In this document: positions 36,776 through 44,631 of the stretch, piece after piece
Position numbering within the stretch: position 1 is the stretch's first letter
Layout of the letters: each line of letters begins with the position of its first letter
DNA from: CAWJJM01 sp963843275
GTDB taxonomy: Bacteria > Acidobacteriota > Thermoanaerobaculia > Multivoradales > JBCCEF01
Direction: 5' to 3'
DNA length: 64,000 bases
Assembly (NCBI GenBank): GCA_963843275.1
Contig: CAWJJM010000012.1
Coordinates: 1,550,001-1,614,000, forward strand
Notes under the pieces: model-generated
What the model saw: the letters and a program-made list of their open reading frames with translations, nothing else
Told to the model about the DNA's origin: nothing
Database searches by the model: none
Made by a program: the position numbers and the translations under genes

Positions 36776-39700
36776 TCATGGACGGGGTCGTTGCGAGCCG
36801 GCCCCCGGCGACAGGTCCACCACAGCCTCCTTCACCAGCTCGCGCACCTCCCCCTCCCCGACCTGTCGCAACAGGAAGTCCAAGAGGTCCTCCTGAGCGG
36901 GTTGGCCAAAGACCATCCGGTAGACAGCGAGGGAGCGGCGGAGGTCGTCGTAGAGGGCTTGGTCGCGGCTGTGGGGAAGGAAGGCGGCGCTACTTTCGAC
37001 CTTAGCGGGCCCGTCGGGGACCAGCCAGTAGGGAATCAAGCCCGAACGGTCGCCGGAATCGGCGTGGACCCGCTCGAAGAGAGTGGACCAGAGGTCGGGA
37101 GATCCGTCCGCGGCCGAGACCCCGTCGCAGCGGCTCGCTACGTTCTTGCGCACCGCATGTCCCTTGTAGCGGTGCACCCTCCCCTCCCGCTGCTCGAGGT
37201 CGACCGGGTTGGTCGGCAGGTTCCAATGGACGACACGGTGGCAGTAGGGATGGAAGTCGAGTCCCTCCTGGCCCATCGAGGTGGTGGCGAGAACGAACGG
37301 CCAGAAGGGGGAGTTGAACGCCGAGCGAACCTGATCCTCGCGGATGGCGGTCTTTCCCGTCTCGCCGGGAATGGCGGCGAAGCGCAGGGCGAAGTGGTTT
37401 CGCAGGCGGACGGGATCGAAGTGGATTCTGCGGCCCGTCCGGTCCACTCGAATCTCATCGGCCTGAGTGCTCGGCGTCCGGAGCGTCAGGGCGTCGAGCA
37501 TGGCCGCGGCGATCTCGTGGGCCGACTCGACGGTGGGGCGACCGAAGAGGCCCAACAGGTCGCGAAGCACGTGTGCGTATTCGTCGAGCACTGCCTGGAG
37601 GCAGCCGCCCACCGAATGCTCCAGAACCCGCCGCCAGTAGCTCGCCTCCGCTCCTTCGTCGCTGCGAAGGAGGACCATCGTCTCGGGGCGGTTGAAGAGG
37701 GTTCGGAAGCCCCAGCCCACCGAGGCCGCGGCATCGCGCACCGTGACGTCGGCGAAGGCGGATTCGCCGCCCGTGACTCGTCCGATCGCTCGGAGGGCGG
37801 CGACGGCGGGTCCGGCCGCCCCGAGCAGGGTCAGCACCTCGTCCAGGTCCGTCGGCGCCGGCCCGAGCTCGACCTCGCCCCGGAGGAGACGCTGGGCTTC
37901 CTCGACGTGTTCCGACCAGCGTGAGCCGCCGTCGTCATCCGGGGCTCCTTCGCCTGCTTCCGCGTCCTCTCCCGCACCGGCGGCCTCGCCGTCCTCAACG
38001 TCTTCCGCCTCCTCTTCCCCGGCGGCCGCCGCATCTCCCTGCCACAGGCTGTCCAGCCCTCGCCGGCCGAACCAAGCCTCGGTGACTTCAGGATGGAGTC
38101 GGGCATCGAGGAGCATTGGCGCCGCCCAGTACCACCGTTCGTCGGGAAACTCGCCTTCCTCCGCGAACCGCTCGACCAGGGCATTCACGTAGGGGCTCAC
38201 GCGCACCCGGATGGCAGCGAGCGCCTGATCCGCTCCCTCCCGTGCCGCCGTCGGCAGCGCGAGTGGATCGGCAAGGAGGGCCAACGCGGTGCTGGGATAG
38301 AGCAGCGCGAGAACGGGCATGCCGCTGAGGCGCCCCCTGGAGACGGTGAACCGAAGCAGCCCGCGGAGCCGCTTGCGGTCCTCGGCGGTGTTGGTCCGCT
38401 CGGGATCGAAGGCGCTGAACAGGCGGCGCTCGACCTCGTAGCTCACGAATGACGCGATGAGCCGTGGAACGACGGCCCAGCTCGAGAAGATCAGATGCTT
38501 GGTGAATCCGGCCGCCGCCGCCTCGCGATAGGGACTACCCAAACGGTAGTACGGCAGGCACGGAGGCGCCCAGAGCAGCTCCCAGGCGGATTCGCGGTCG
38601 AGCTCTTCGACGAGGTGGCCGAGCCGAGGGTTCTTTGCAGGGATCGTGCGATAGCCCCGCACGTCTTCCCATTCGAGTAGGAGATCCGCTGCGAGATCCT
38701 CGGCGAGATCGTCGAAGCCGTCCGGGGCCTCTGCACGGCGCTCGAGGCCGCGCTTGAGGGCATAGTCCTCCATGAAGTTGAGCAGGTAGGAGCCCGACTT
38801 CCAGTAGTCCAGCACCTGGGGTTGGTCGAGGCTGCGAGCGAGCCGCTGGAGGCGTCGGAAGCGCCGCACCTCGTCGGCGGCGAGGGGCAGCTCGTGGCGC
38901 GTCTGCCGGGTCATGCCGTCGCCAGTGCCGGCGAGGGCGCGGCGCTCGGTACGGGACATCACCCGCCGAAGCCGTTCCTCGACTTCCCGCCGCGCCGGGG
39001 CGACACCGCCGGCGTCCCCTTGTGCGATCCCGTAGAGTGCGCGCCGCATCTCCCGCAGACGCGCGCCGAGCTCCCGCTTGGCAGCCGCGCTGTTGGCCAG
39101 GAATGCGTAGGTGCGGAGGAAGTCCTCGTAGTGGTCGTCCTGCTCTTGTTCGTGGGCCAGCGTCAGCATCTTGTAGGGCGTCGCCGAGAGCAGGAGCACC
39201 CGCACCTCACCGATCTCCGCGTAGGTGAAGAGCTCGCGCGCCAGGGCCGCCTGCTCGGTGTCGGTGTCGAGCAGGTCCTTGAAGCGCTGGAACTCGTCGA
39301 GGATCACGAGGTCGGGTTCGAGGGCGCAGACGCAGGCTTCTGCGAGATGGCGCCGGAGCGCCAGGACGACCTCACCGCGTTCGGATTTTGCCACCGGATC
39401 GTTCATCGCCGAGGCCCAACGGAACCGTTTGCAGGCACCTTCGTAGCGGTCGCGCAGATTGGGCGTGCCGGCGGGCGCCGTCTCGAGCCGTCGGGCGAGG
39501 TGCATTCCGAAGCTCTCCCACAACCCAGCATCGATCGACTTCGGATCGAGTGCGTCGACGCAGCTCGAGAAGTGCTCGAACGACTTGACGTACCCCTGGA
39601 AGAGTCGGCGGGTCCCCTGCTTCCCGGTGGGCCAAATCTTCTGCATCATCTGGCAGAGCAGCACGCGCTCCTGCATCTGACCGAGCGGGTCCTTGAGATC

Positions 39701-40108
39701 GAGCGACGTTCCCGGCGTCAGTGCGATGAAGTTGAGCTTGTTGCCGTGGAGGTTGCGGACCTCCAGCGGCAAGAGCGTGATGCGGGTGCTGAACGCGAAG
39801 TCGGAGCTGCCGGAGAGATTGAGCCGGTTGATGTTCTGCCGCGCAATGCGGGCGTTCGAACAGATGTAGACGATGTCGATGCGATCGCCCACCTCCGGCA
39901 CGCACCACAGGTGGTCGATCGCCTTCGCGACCAGTCCGCGCGCCACCAGCGTCTTGCCCAGCCCAACCTCGTCGGCGACGAGGAACCGGCGCGTCGAATC
40001 CTTCGCCAGGTAGAGACGCTCGAAGGCGTACTCGACGCTGCGGCGCTGGAAGGGCTTGAGCGTCGCGAGCACCGCCTCGACATTCGGCCTCCCGACGTCG
40101 CCGCTCAT
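36776..40108 (-). CDS. SF2/SNF2-type helicase of a predicted defence operon
   Basis: This 1,110-aa helicase has motif I at residues 45-53 (ADEVGLGKT), the DExx box as DEFQ (271-274) and motif III-like SATPYKM (308-314). The C-terminal RecA lobe has TSMGQEGLDFHPYCHRVVHW and, from ~973, QREGRVHRYKGH (motifs V and VI). A long insert with an acidic low-complexity stretch (~AGEEEAEDVEDGEAAGAGED) lies between the lobes. It should move on nucleic acid using ATP. Its ATG overlaps the PLD gene stop by four bases, so the two products are made together. The last of four genes, it is the usual motor partner of a nuclease in defence systems, but I do not know a named system with this exact set. Confidence 0.88.
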   Translation of the reverse strand: MSGDVGRPNVEAVLATLKPFQRRSVEYAFERLYLAKDSTRRFLVADEVGLGKTLVARGLVAKAIDHLWCVPEVGDRIDIVYICSNARIARQNINRLNLSGSSDFAFSTRITLLPLEVRNLHGNKLNFIALTPGTSLDLKDPLGQMQERVLLCQMMQKIWPTGKQGTRRLFQGYVKSFEHFSSCVDALDPKSIDAGLWESFGMHLARRLETAPAGTPNLRDRYEGACKRFRWASAMNDPVAKSERGEVVLALRRHLAEACVCALEPDLVILDEFQRFKDLLDTDTEQAALARELFTYAEIGEVRVLLLSATPYKMLTLAHEQEQDDHYEDFLRTYAFLANSAAAKRELGARLREMRRALYGIAQGDAGGVAPARREVEERLRRVMSRTERRALAGTGDGMTRQTRHELPLAADEVRRFRRLQRLARSLDQPQVLDYWKSGSYLLNFMEDYALKRGLERRAEAPDGFDDLAEDLAADLLLEWEDVRGYRTIPAKNPRLGHLVEELDRESAWELLWAPPCLPYYRLGSPYREAAAAGFTKHLIFSSWAVVPRLIASFVSYEVERRLFSAFDPERTNTAEDRKRLRGLLRFTVSRGRLSGMPVLALLYPSTALALLADPLALPTAAREGADQALAAIRVRVSPYVNALVERFAEEGEFPDERWYWAAPMLLDARLHPEVTEAWFGRRGLDSLWQGDAAAAGEEEAEDVEDGEAAGAGEDAEAGEGAPDDDGGSRWSEHVEEAQRLLRGEVELGPAPTDLDEVLTLLGAAGPAVAALRAIGRVTGGESAFADVTVRDAAASVGWGFRTLFNRPETMVLLRSDEGAEASYWRRVLEHSVGGCLQAVLDEYAHVLRDLLGLFGRPTVESAHEIAAAMLDALTLRTPSTQADEIRVDRTGRRIHFDPVRLRNHFALRFAAIPGETGKTAIREDQVRSAFNSPFWPFVLATTSMGQEGLDFHPYCHRVVHWNLPTNPVDLEQREGRVHRYKGHAVRKNVASRCDGVSAADGSPDLWSTLFERVHADSGDRSGLIPYWLVPDGPAKVESSAAFLPHSRDQALYDDLRRSLAVYRMVFGQPAQEDLLDFLLRQVGEGEVRELVKEAVVDLSPGAGSQRPRP

Positions 40109-41964
40109 CGCTCCATCTCCTGTCGCACCGACCAGATCGGCTCCCAGATCGCGTCGAAGTCCGCCGGAAGGAGCGCTGCGCCCTCCGGGGTCGCTCGCAG
40201 ATCGCCAAGCAGGCGGGCGATGTCGTCGAGCCGCCGCGGGCTCTGCTCGAGGGTACGCAGAAGAGCCTCGAGGAGTGTCGGCTCGGAGAGCCCCAGGGCC
40301 TGCGGTTCCCAGCGACCGTCTCCGTTGCGCCCACGGAATACGAACAGGTCGAGCGCGTCCTCGGCAAGCAGGAGCATCAGGAGGCGGAGGACCTGGTCCG
40401 GATTGACGAGGACGCTGCGCGCCAGGCGCCCGGCACGATCGGACGGAGCACCCTCGAGCGGGCAGCGCAGCACGAAAGACGACTCGACCGAAGTTCCCTC
40501 GCGCTCCAGCTCGGCATGGATGGCCACGAACGCCGTCAGCCCCTCGAAGCTCAGGCTGGTGCGGATTTCCGCCGGCGGCTCGACGACGGCGGCGGCCTCG
40601 GGTGGCAGAGTCGCCGGCCAGGCGGTGAGGGAGACGCCTGGGGGAAGCGCGATCTCCAGGAGCGGCCGCGTGTCGAGCGACCAGTCGAAGAGCTCGTCGC
40701 CGGTGTGCCGTTCCACGCGAACCAGAAGGCCCGCTTCGGCCAGGCGCTGCCCGAGGCGCTCTAGCTCCCGAGTGAGCTGGCGGATGAGAAGGTCCAGTGC
40801 CGGTCTCTCCGGTGGCTTCGGCTCGTAGGAGCGCAACAACTCCCGAAGCCCCACCGCCCCCGGTTGGTCGGACCCCAGGATCGCGTCGATCCCACACTTG
40901 CTCTTCAGCCCGCGTAGCTCCACGAGGAGCTCGACGTTGCGGCGGAAGGCGGCGTGGGTGGCGTTGGCCGAGCCGGTCCAGAGACGGGCTCGCCACCCGT
41001 CCTCGATGACGTAGAGCTTGGCGTGGAGGCCGGAGAGTAGATCGGGTCGGGGATCGGTCTCGGGGTCGTCGTCATCGCCGGGGTCGCGGCTCTCGAGCTC
41101 GGCGTCTGGTGCGAGAACCAGGCACTCGGTGGAGTCGTCGTGGGCCTTGCCGAGGCGATCCAGTTCCTCTGTCGTCGAGACCAGGATCTCGAGCTTCTGC
41201 TCGTCGCCGAAGCGCCGGAGGATGTCCGGCGAGAGAAACGGTGAAACAACCAGCATGCGGCGTCGCTCGCCACGTGTCTTGAACGGCCACGGCAGGTAGT
41301 CGGTGAGCCCCAGCGGCCAGAAGGCCAGCTCCTCGAAGCCCTCCGGCGGGTCGAACCGCACGTGCTCCACCTCCGCCGCCAGGGTGTGGAGCGCCAGTCG
41401 CTCGTCCTCGTGGAGCGGCCGCACGGCACAGCGAGCGAGGCCCCTCAGAAAGACGCCCAGCCCCTCGTTCTCCGGCCGCCGTTCGTCGCTCGGAGCCCCG
41501 TCGAGAACCAGAGAGGTGTCCCAGCAGCGGTCGAACGTGAGATTCCGGGTGGTACAGAGGAGGCGGAAATGCACTTCCCCACCGTCATCGACGTACCGCA
41601 GCAGCCAGACCTTCGGGTGAAAGACGCCGTCATCGCGCGGAGCGCGCGCCTCGACCACCATCTCCTCGAGGAAGGCGAGCAGCTTCTGGTTGGGCCTGGG
41701 CAGCCTGATCCGCCCCGCCTGACAGTAGATCCGAACCCGCCCCGCATAGCGCCTCAGGCTCTCGAGCAGCGCCACCGGGTCGGCCAAGGGGCGTCCCTCC
41801 TCGTCCTCCCGGTCGAAGAAGGTGAAGGCGAGCGGCGCCGTCAGCAGCGAGATCAGGTCGAGTGAGTACGTCGTCCCGACCGCTCGGTCCAGCCGCATGC
41901 CCGGCGGAGGCCGCAGCGACTCGAGCAGCAGCCGACGGCGGTCAGTCTCCAGCATCGGGATCAC
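40105..41964 (-). CDS. Phospholipase D-like nuclease
   Basis: A 619-aa protein with two HKD-type sites: HPKVWLLRY with TTRNLTFDRCWD (H116-K118, N141) and HAKLYVIED with WTGSANATHAAF (H313-K315, N334). Both sites are close to the HxK(x)nN form of PLD-superfamily nucleases (as DrmC of DISARM, or BfiI). The C-terminal ~270 residues have no domain I recognise. The gene overlaps the DUF6361 gene upstream by 23 bases and the helicase downstream by four. GTG 41964 or ATG 41955 may be the start. In the operon it is the best candidate for the DNA- or RNA-cutting part. Confidence 0.85.
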   Translation of the reverse strand: MIPMLETDRRRLLLESLRPPPGMRLDRAVGTTYSLDLISLLTAPLAFTFFDREDEEGRPLADPVALLESLRRYAGRVRIYCQAGRIRLPRPNQKLLAFLEEMVVEARAPRDDGVFHPKVWLLRYVDDGGEVHFRLLCTTRNLTFDRCWDTSLVLDGAPSDERRPENEGLGVFLRGLARCAVRPLHEDERLALHTLAAEVEHVRFDPPEGFEELAFWPLGLTDYLPWPFKTRGERRRMLVVSPFLSPDILRRFGDEQKLEILVSTTEELDRLGKAHDDSTECLVLAPDAELESRDPGDDDDPETDPRPDLLSGLHAKLYVIEDGWRARLWTGSANATHAAFRRNVELLVELRGLKSKCGIDAILGSDQPGAVGLRELLRSYEPKPPERPALDLLIRQLTRELERLGQRLAEAGLLVRVERHTGDELFDWSLDTRPLLEIALPPGVSLTAWPATLPPEAAAVVEPPAEIRTSLSFEGLTAFVAIHAELEREGTSVESSFVLRCPLEGAPSDRAGRLARSVLVNPDQVLRLLMLLLAEDALDLFVFRGRNGDGRWEPQALGLSEPTLLEALLRTLEQSPRRLDDIARLLGDLRATPEGAALLPADFDAIWEPIWSVRQEMER

Positions 41965-43171
41965 CGATCGCGCGCAGGACGTCGCCGAGGATCCTACAAG
42001 TGTGCGGCCAGCGATAGGTCAGGGCCGCGGCCCCCGACGAGCCGCCCCACAGCTCGAGGTGACGGGGGTTGTGGAGGCGGGCGCGATTTCGCTTCAAGGC
42101 ATACTCGCGGTCGCGGATCAACGCCCGGGCGCCAGCGGACTCCGCCAGACCGCGCCACTCCGGCAGCTCCCGCAGGATGGCATGCCAACGCGAGACGAAA
42201 AGCCGCGTCGGCGCCGACACCCGCACCTCGGCACGCTGGAGAACTCCCCAGAGCTCCGCAAGATCCCAGGCCCGGATCTCATCCTGCTCCGCGAAGGTTT
42301 CGGAAGCCCACCGTGCGAGTCCACCTCGATACTCCTCCACCCTCTCCGGCAGGTTGGCCCGAGCCTCGGCAAGCATCAGGTTGTAGAGCAACGAGGCGCT
42401 GTGGATCAGATGGGCGAAGCGACGCGCCTGCACAAGCGTCGCGGCGATCCCAGAGGGTAGGCCAAACCAGCCCAGGAGCTGCCAGGGCTCTTCCAGCTCC
42501 ATGAGGTGCGCGCTCCCGTGGTTTGCCAACCATCCCATCAGTGTCTCTGGATGCCGCTCCACGATCCGATCGAGGATGTAGATGGCATCCTCGCGCCGTA
42601 AACGCAGAGATGCCGACTTCGGAAAGTCAGCCGGCGCCGCCGGTAACCCAGCGTGCCAATTCGTCGGTGCGGCGCCCTGCTCTTCTTCGCCCTTCGTCTT
42701 CGCCTTCCAAGCCCGGCGTCGTTCGAGGAAGCGATCCATCGAGCGGAAATAGTCTCTCTGCGAGCCCGGATAGAGCCGGATCCCCCAATTGCCCAGCCCC
42801 GCCCAATACACGCTGCTCGCCAGACGCTTGAGATTGTGCCCGGTACGCTCTCCGAAGTTGCCATCCGAGTCGTCTGAGAGACGGACCGAGTCGTTCAGCA
42901 GATGCTCGGCTCGAGCAGCAACTTCACCGACCTTCGCCACCGGCACCTTCCTCTCCTCCAAGTCGAGGTAGAGCCAGGGGACGAGCACGAAGTACCGAGC
43001 CCGAGTCTGGATGGTGCTCGTGCCCGGGAACAGCAGGTCGGCCAGTCCGTCTCGGATGCGGCCGACTCCCAGCTCGTCGAGGGTGCCGGTCTCCTTGAAG
43101 AGATCGACGACGTCGAGGGCGCGCCGACGGTCAGCCTCCGAATAATCGAGCCAGGTGAAGGTGGAGGGCAT
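41942..43171 (-). CDS. DUF6361 family protein
   Basis: This 409-aa protein opens with the DUF6361 block: FTWLDYSEADRRRALDVVDL, then LGVGRIRDGLADLLFPGTST and ARYFVLVPWLYLDLE. The family is found in defence-like neighbourhoods and has no known activity. The rest is helical (e.g. YRGGLARWASETFAEQDEIR) with conserved Trp. The gene starts five bases after the HEPN-CBS gene and overlaps the PLD gene by 23 bases. It may be the sensor or DNA-binding part of the operon; that is inference from its constant company only. Confidence 0.85.
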   Translation of the reverse strand: MPSTFTWLDYSEADRRRALDVVDLFKETGTLDELGVGRIRDGLADLLFPGTSTIQTRARYFVLVPWLYLDLEERKVPVAKVGEVAARAEHLLNDSVRLSDDSDGNFGERTGHNLKRLASSVYWAGLGNWGIRLYPGSQRDYFRSMDRFLERRRAWKAKTKGEEEQGAAPTNWHAGLPAAPADFPKSASLRLRREDAIYILDRIVERHPETLMGWLANHGSAHLMELEEPWQLLGWFGLPSGIAATLVQARRFAHLIHSASLLYNLMLAEARANLPERVEEYRGGLARWASETFAEQDEIRAWDLAELWGVLQRAEVRVSAPTRLFVSRWHAILRELPEWRGLAESAGARALIRDREYALKRNRARLHNPRHLELWGGSSGAAALTYRWPHTCRILGDVLRAIGDPDAGD

Positions 43172-43176
43172 AGCCG

Positions 43177-43932
43177 CTACAGCAGGTCAAAGGCTGTGAG
43201 AATGCCGAGCAGCTGGGATTGATCTGCTGGATGGGTCACCAGAAGTGGACGCGATCCCGCCTCCTCCAGGACCTCGCCGACAAGTCGCTCCGGAGGTACG
43301 CAGCCAGCTTCCTCGAGAGACAGCCTGTCTCTCTCGACGGCGTCGACAAGAGGAGTGGCCAGCCTGCGTTTCTTCTCCTTATCGTCTACCGTTCGCAGGT
43401 AGCGAACGAGCGCCGCGTCTGCCAACAGCCTCCATCCGGCACCGCCGAGCGACACCGGCAGATACGAAAACGAGTTCACGAGGAGGATCTGCCGTAACGA
43501 CATCACCGCCTGCCATGGATGAGCGATCACGACCTCACGAACCATGAAGTCACAAACGCGGTCAGCTCGCGCCATCAACGCATCCTCCAGGATCAGTGCA
43601 ATGCGGACCAGATTTGTCGTCAGGTGTCGAGCCAATGCCCCTTGGTGTAGCGCGTCGTTCCGAGCCTGGCGAACCCAGTCGTAAAGTTGATCGAAGGAAA
43701 CCTCCGAATAGGCTCTTGAGGCGGCGGTTCTTGCGAGAGGAGACTCCTCCGCCAGCTCAGAGATACTCTTGCCGTAAGTCCCAAGTGCTCCCACCTTCCC
43801 AGTGAGAGCCGTCCCGAGGCGTACCACGACAAACAGCAGTTGTTGGTAGCCTTCCGAGTCCTTGAGAGCGGCATGCCGTCCGTCACGGAGGCTGTCCCGA
43901 AAGTGCGCCCGTGCCTGTAGAGAGAGGCTCAA
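43177..43932 (-). CDS. HEPN-like domain fused to a CBS pair
   Basis: About 251 aa. The N-terminal helical domain (residues ~5-125) has DWVRQARNDALHQG, which fits the HEPN RNase motif R-x4-H (R91...H96) with the usual polar residue after Arg. The C-terminal half is a CBS pair: IAHPWQAVMSLRQILLVNSF with YLPVSLG and WRLLADAALVRYL, then RPLLVTHPADQSQLLGILTA. HEPN proteins cut RNA in many toxin and abortive-infection systems; CBS pairs bind adenine nucleotides. The start is uncertain: TTG 43932 overlaps a stop in another frame (TTGA); GTG 43964 has GGAGGTGGAG but needs one base change; ATG 44067 is also open. It is the first gene of the four-gene operon. Confidence 0.75.
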   Translation of the reverse strand: MSLSLQARAHFRDSLRDGRHAALKDSEGYQQLLFVVVRLGTALTGKVGALGTYGKSISELAEESPLARTAASRAYSEVSFDQLYDWVRQARNDALHQGALARHLTTNLVRIALILEDALMARADRVCDFMVREVVIAHPWQAVMSLRQILLVNSFSYLPVSLGGAGWRLLADAALVRYLRTVDDKEKKRRLATPLVDAVERDRLSLEEAGCVPPERLVGEVLEEAGSRPLLVTHPADQSQLLGILTAFDLL

Positions 43933-44186
43933 GGGCGCGGAACCCGGTATTCTTGTCTCTTCACGGCTCCACCTCCATGCTCCCCCACAGGCGTTCCGCG
44001 TCTCCCTTCGATCACCTGCTCGTCGATCTCGATTCGTACGGTGAACGCGTTGAGGGGGCAGCGCCATGGACGCCTCGGGTGCTCCCATTCATCAAGCGGG
44101 CTGCGCAGGAGTGGCTGCCACCCGAGAAGCCCGTAGGCGACTGACACGCCCGACGGCCGCGCCACGGGCCGGCCACTCCGCCGTCC

Positions 44187-44618
44187 TCACCCCCGGTTGA
44201 TCAGCTCGGGGTCGAGGCGGCCGCCGTCACTGAAGGCGATCTCGAACTCGTGGGCGTCGGTCCGCCCCCGCGGCAGCTGCTCGTTGTTGGAGATCCTGAC
44301 GCCGCGCACGGCCCCGGACGGCTCGGGCTCGGTGTCCACCACCGTGTAGTGGTCGGCGCCGCCGGGTTCGAGGCTCCAGCTCCCCGCGGTCGGCGTCCCC
44401 GTCCGCTTCCAGACGGCCTTGAGCTCGCCGCTCGCCGTGTCCCTGAACTTCACCTCGGCGAAGGTGACGTCCTCCGCGACACCCAGGTTCGGATAGATCT
44501 TGACGTCCACCCAGTCCCGATGCTCGAGGTTGACGGGGGGGCGCTCGACGCCCTTGGGGGAAAAGTAATATTCGCCCTGCGTTCGACCGACCCAGTAGTC
44601 CAGCTTGTGCTTTGGCAC
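44187..44618 (-). CDS. Small protein of unknown function, co-transcribed with the kinase
   Basis: A 143-aa soluble protein with a beta-rich sequence (VDVKIYPNLGVAEDVTFAEV, then SGAVRGVRISNNEQLPRGRT, DAHEFEIAFSDGG). There is no signal peptide and no domain I know. GTG 44618 has AAAGGAG seven bases upstream and was preferred over the longer frame. It begins 13 bp after the Ser/Thr kinase gene stop, so it is the next gene of that operon and may be a target or partner of the kinase. Confidence 0.72.
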   Translation of the reverse strand: MPKHKLDYWVGRTQGEYYFSPKGVERPPVNLEHRDWVDVKIYPNLGVAEDVTFAEVKFRDTASGELKAVWKRTGTPTAGSWSLEPGGADHYTVVDTEPEPSGAVRGVRISNNEQLPRGRTDAHEFEIAFSDGGRLDPELINRG

Positions 44619-44631
44619 CTGGCGACTCCTT

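Noticed and set aside
36776..41964. Assignment of the helicase/PLD pair to DISARM or a restriction-modification system
   Set aside because: There is no DUF1998 (DrmA/DrmB) gene, no methyltransferase and no specificity subunit. DUF6361 and HEPN-CBS are not DISARM parts.
43911..44144. Plus-strand ORF opposite the HEPN-CBS start
   Set aside because: Some protein-like wording but no ribosome binding site or family, and it overlaps the operon start. I could not support it over the minus-strand reading.
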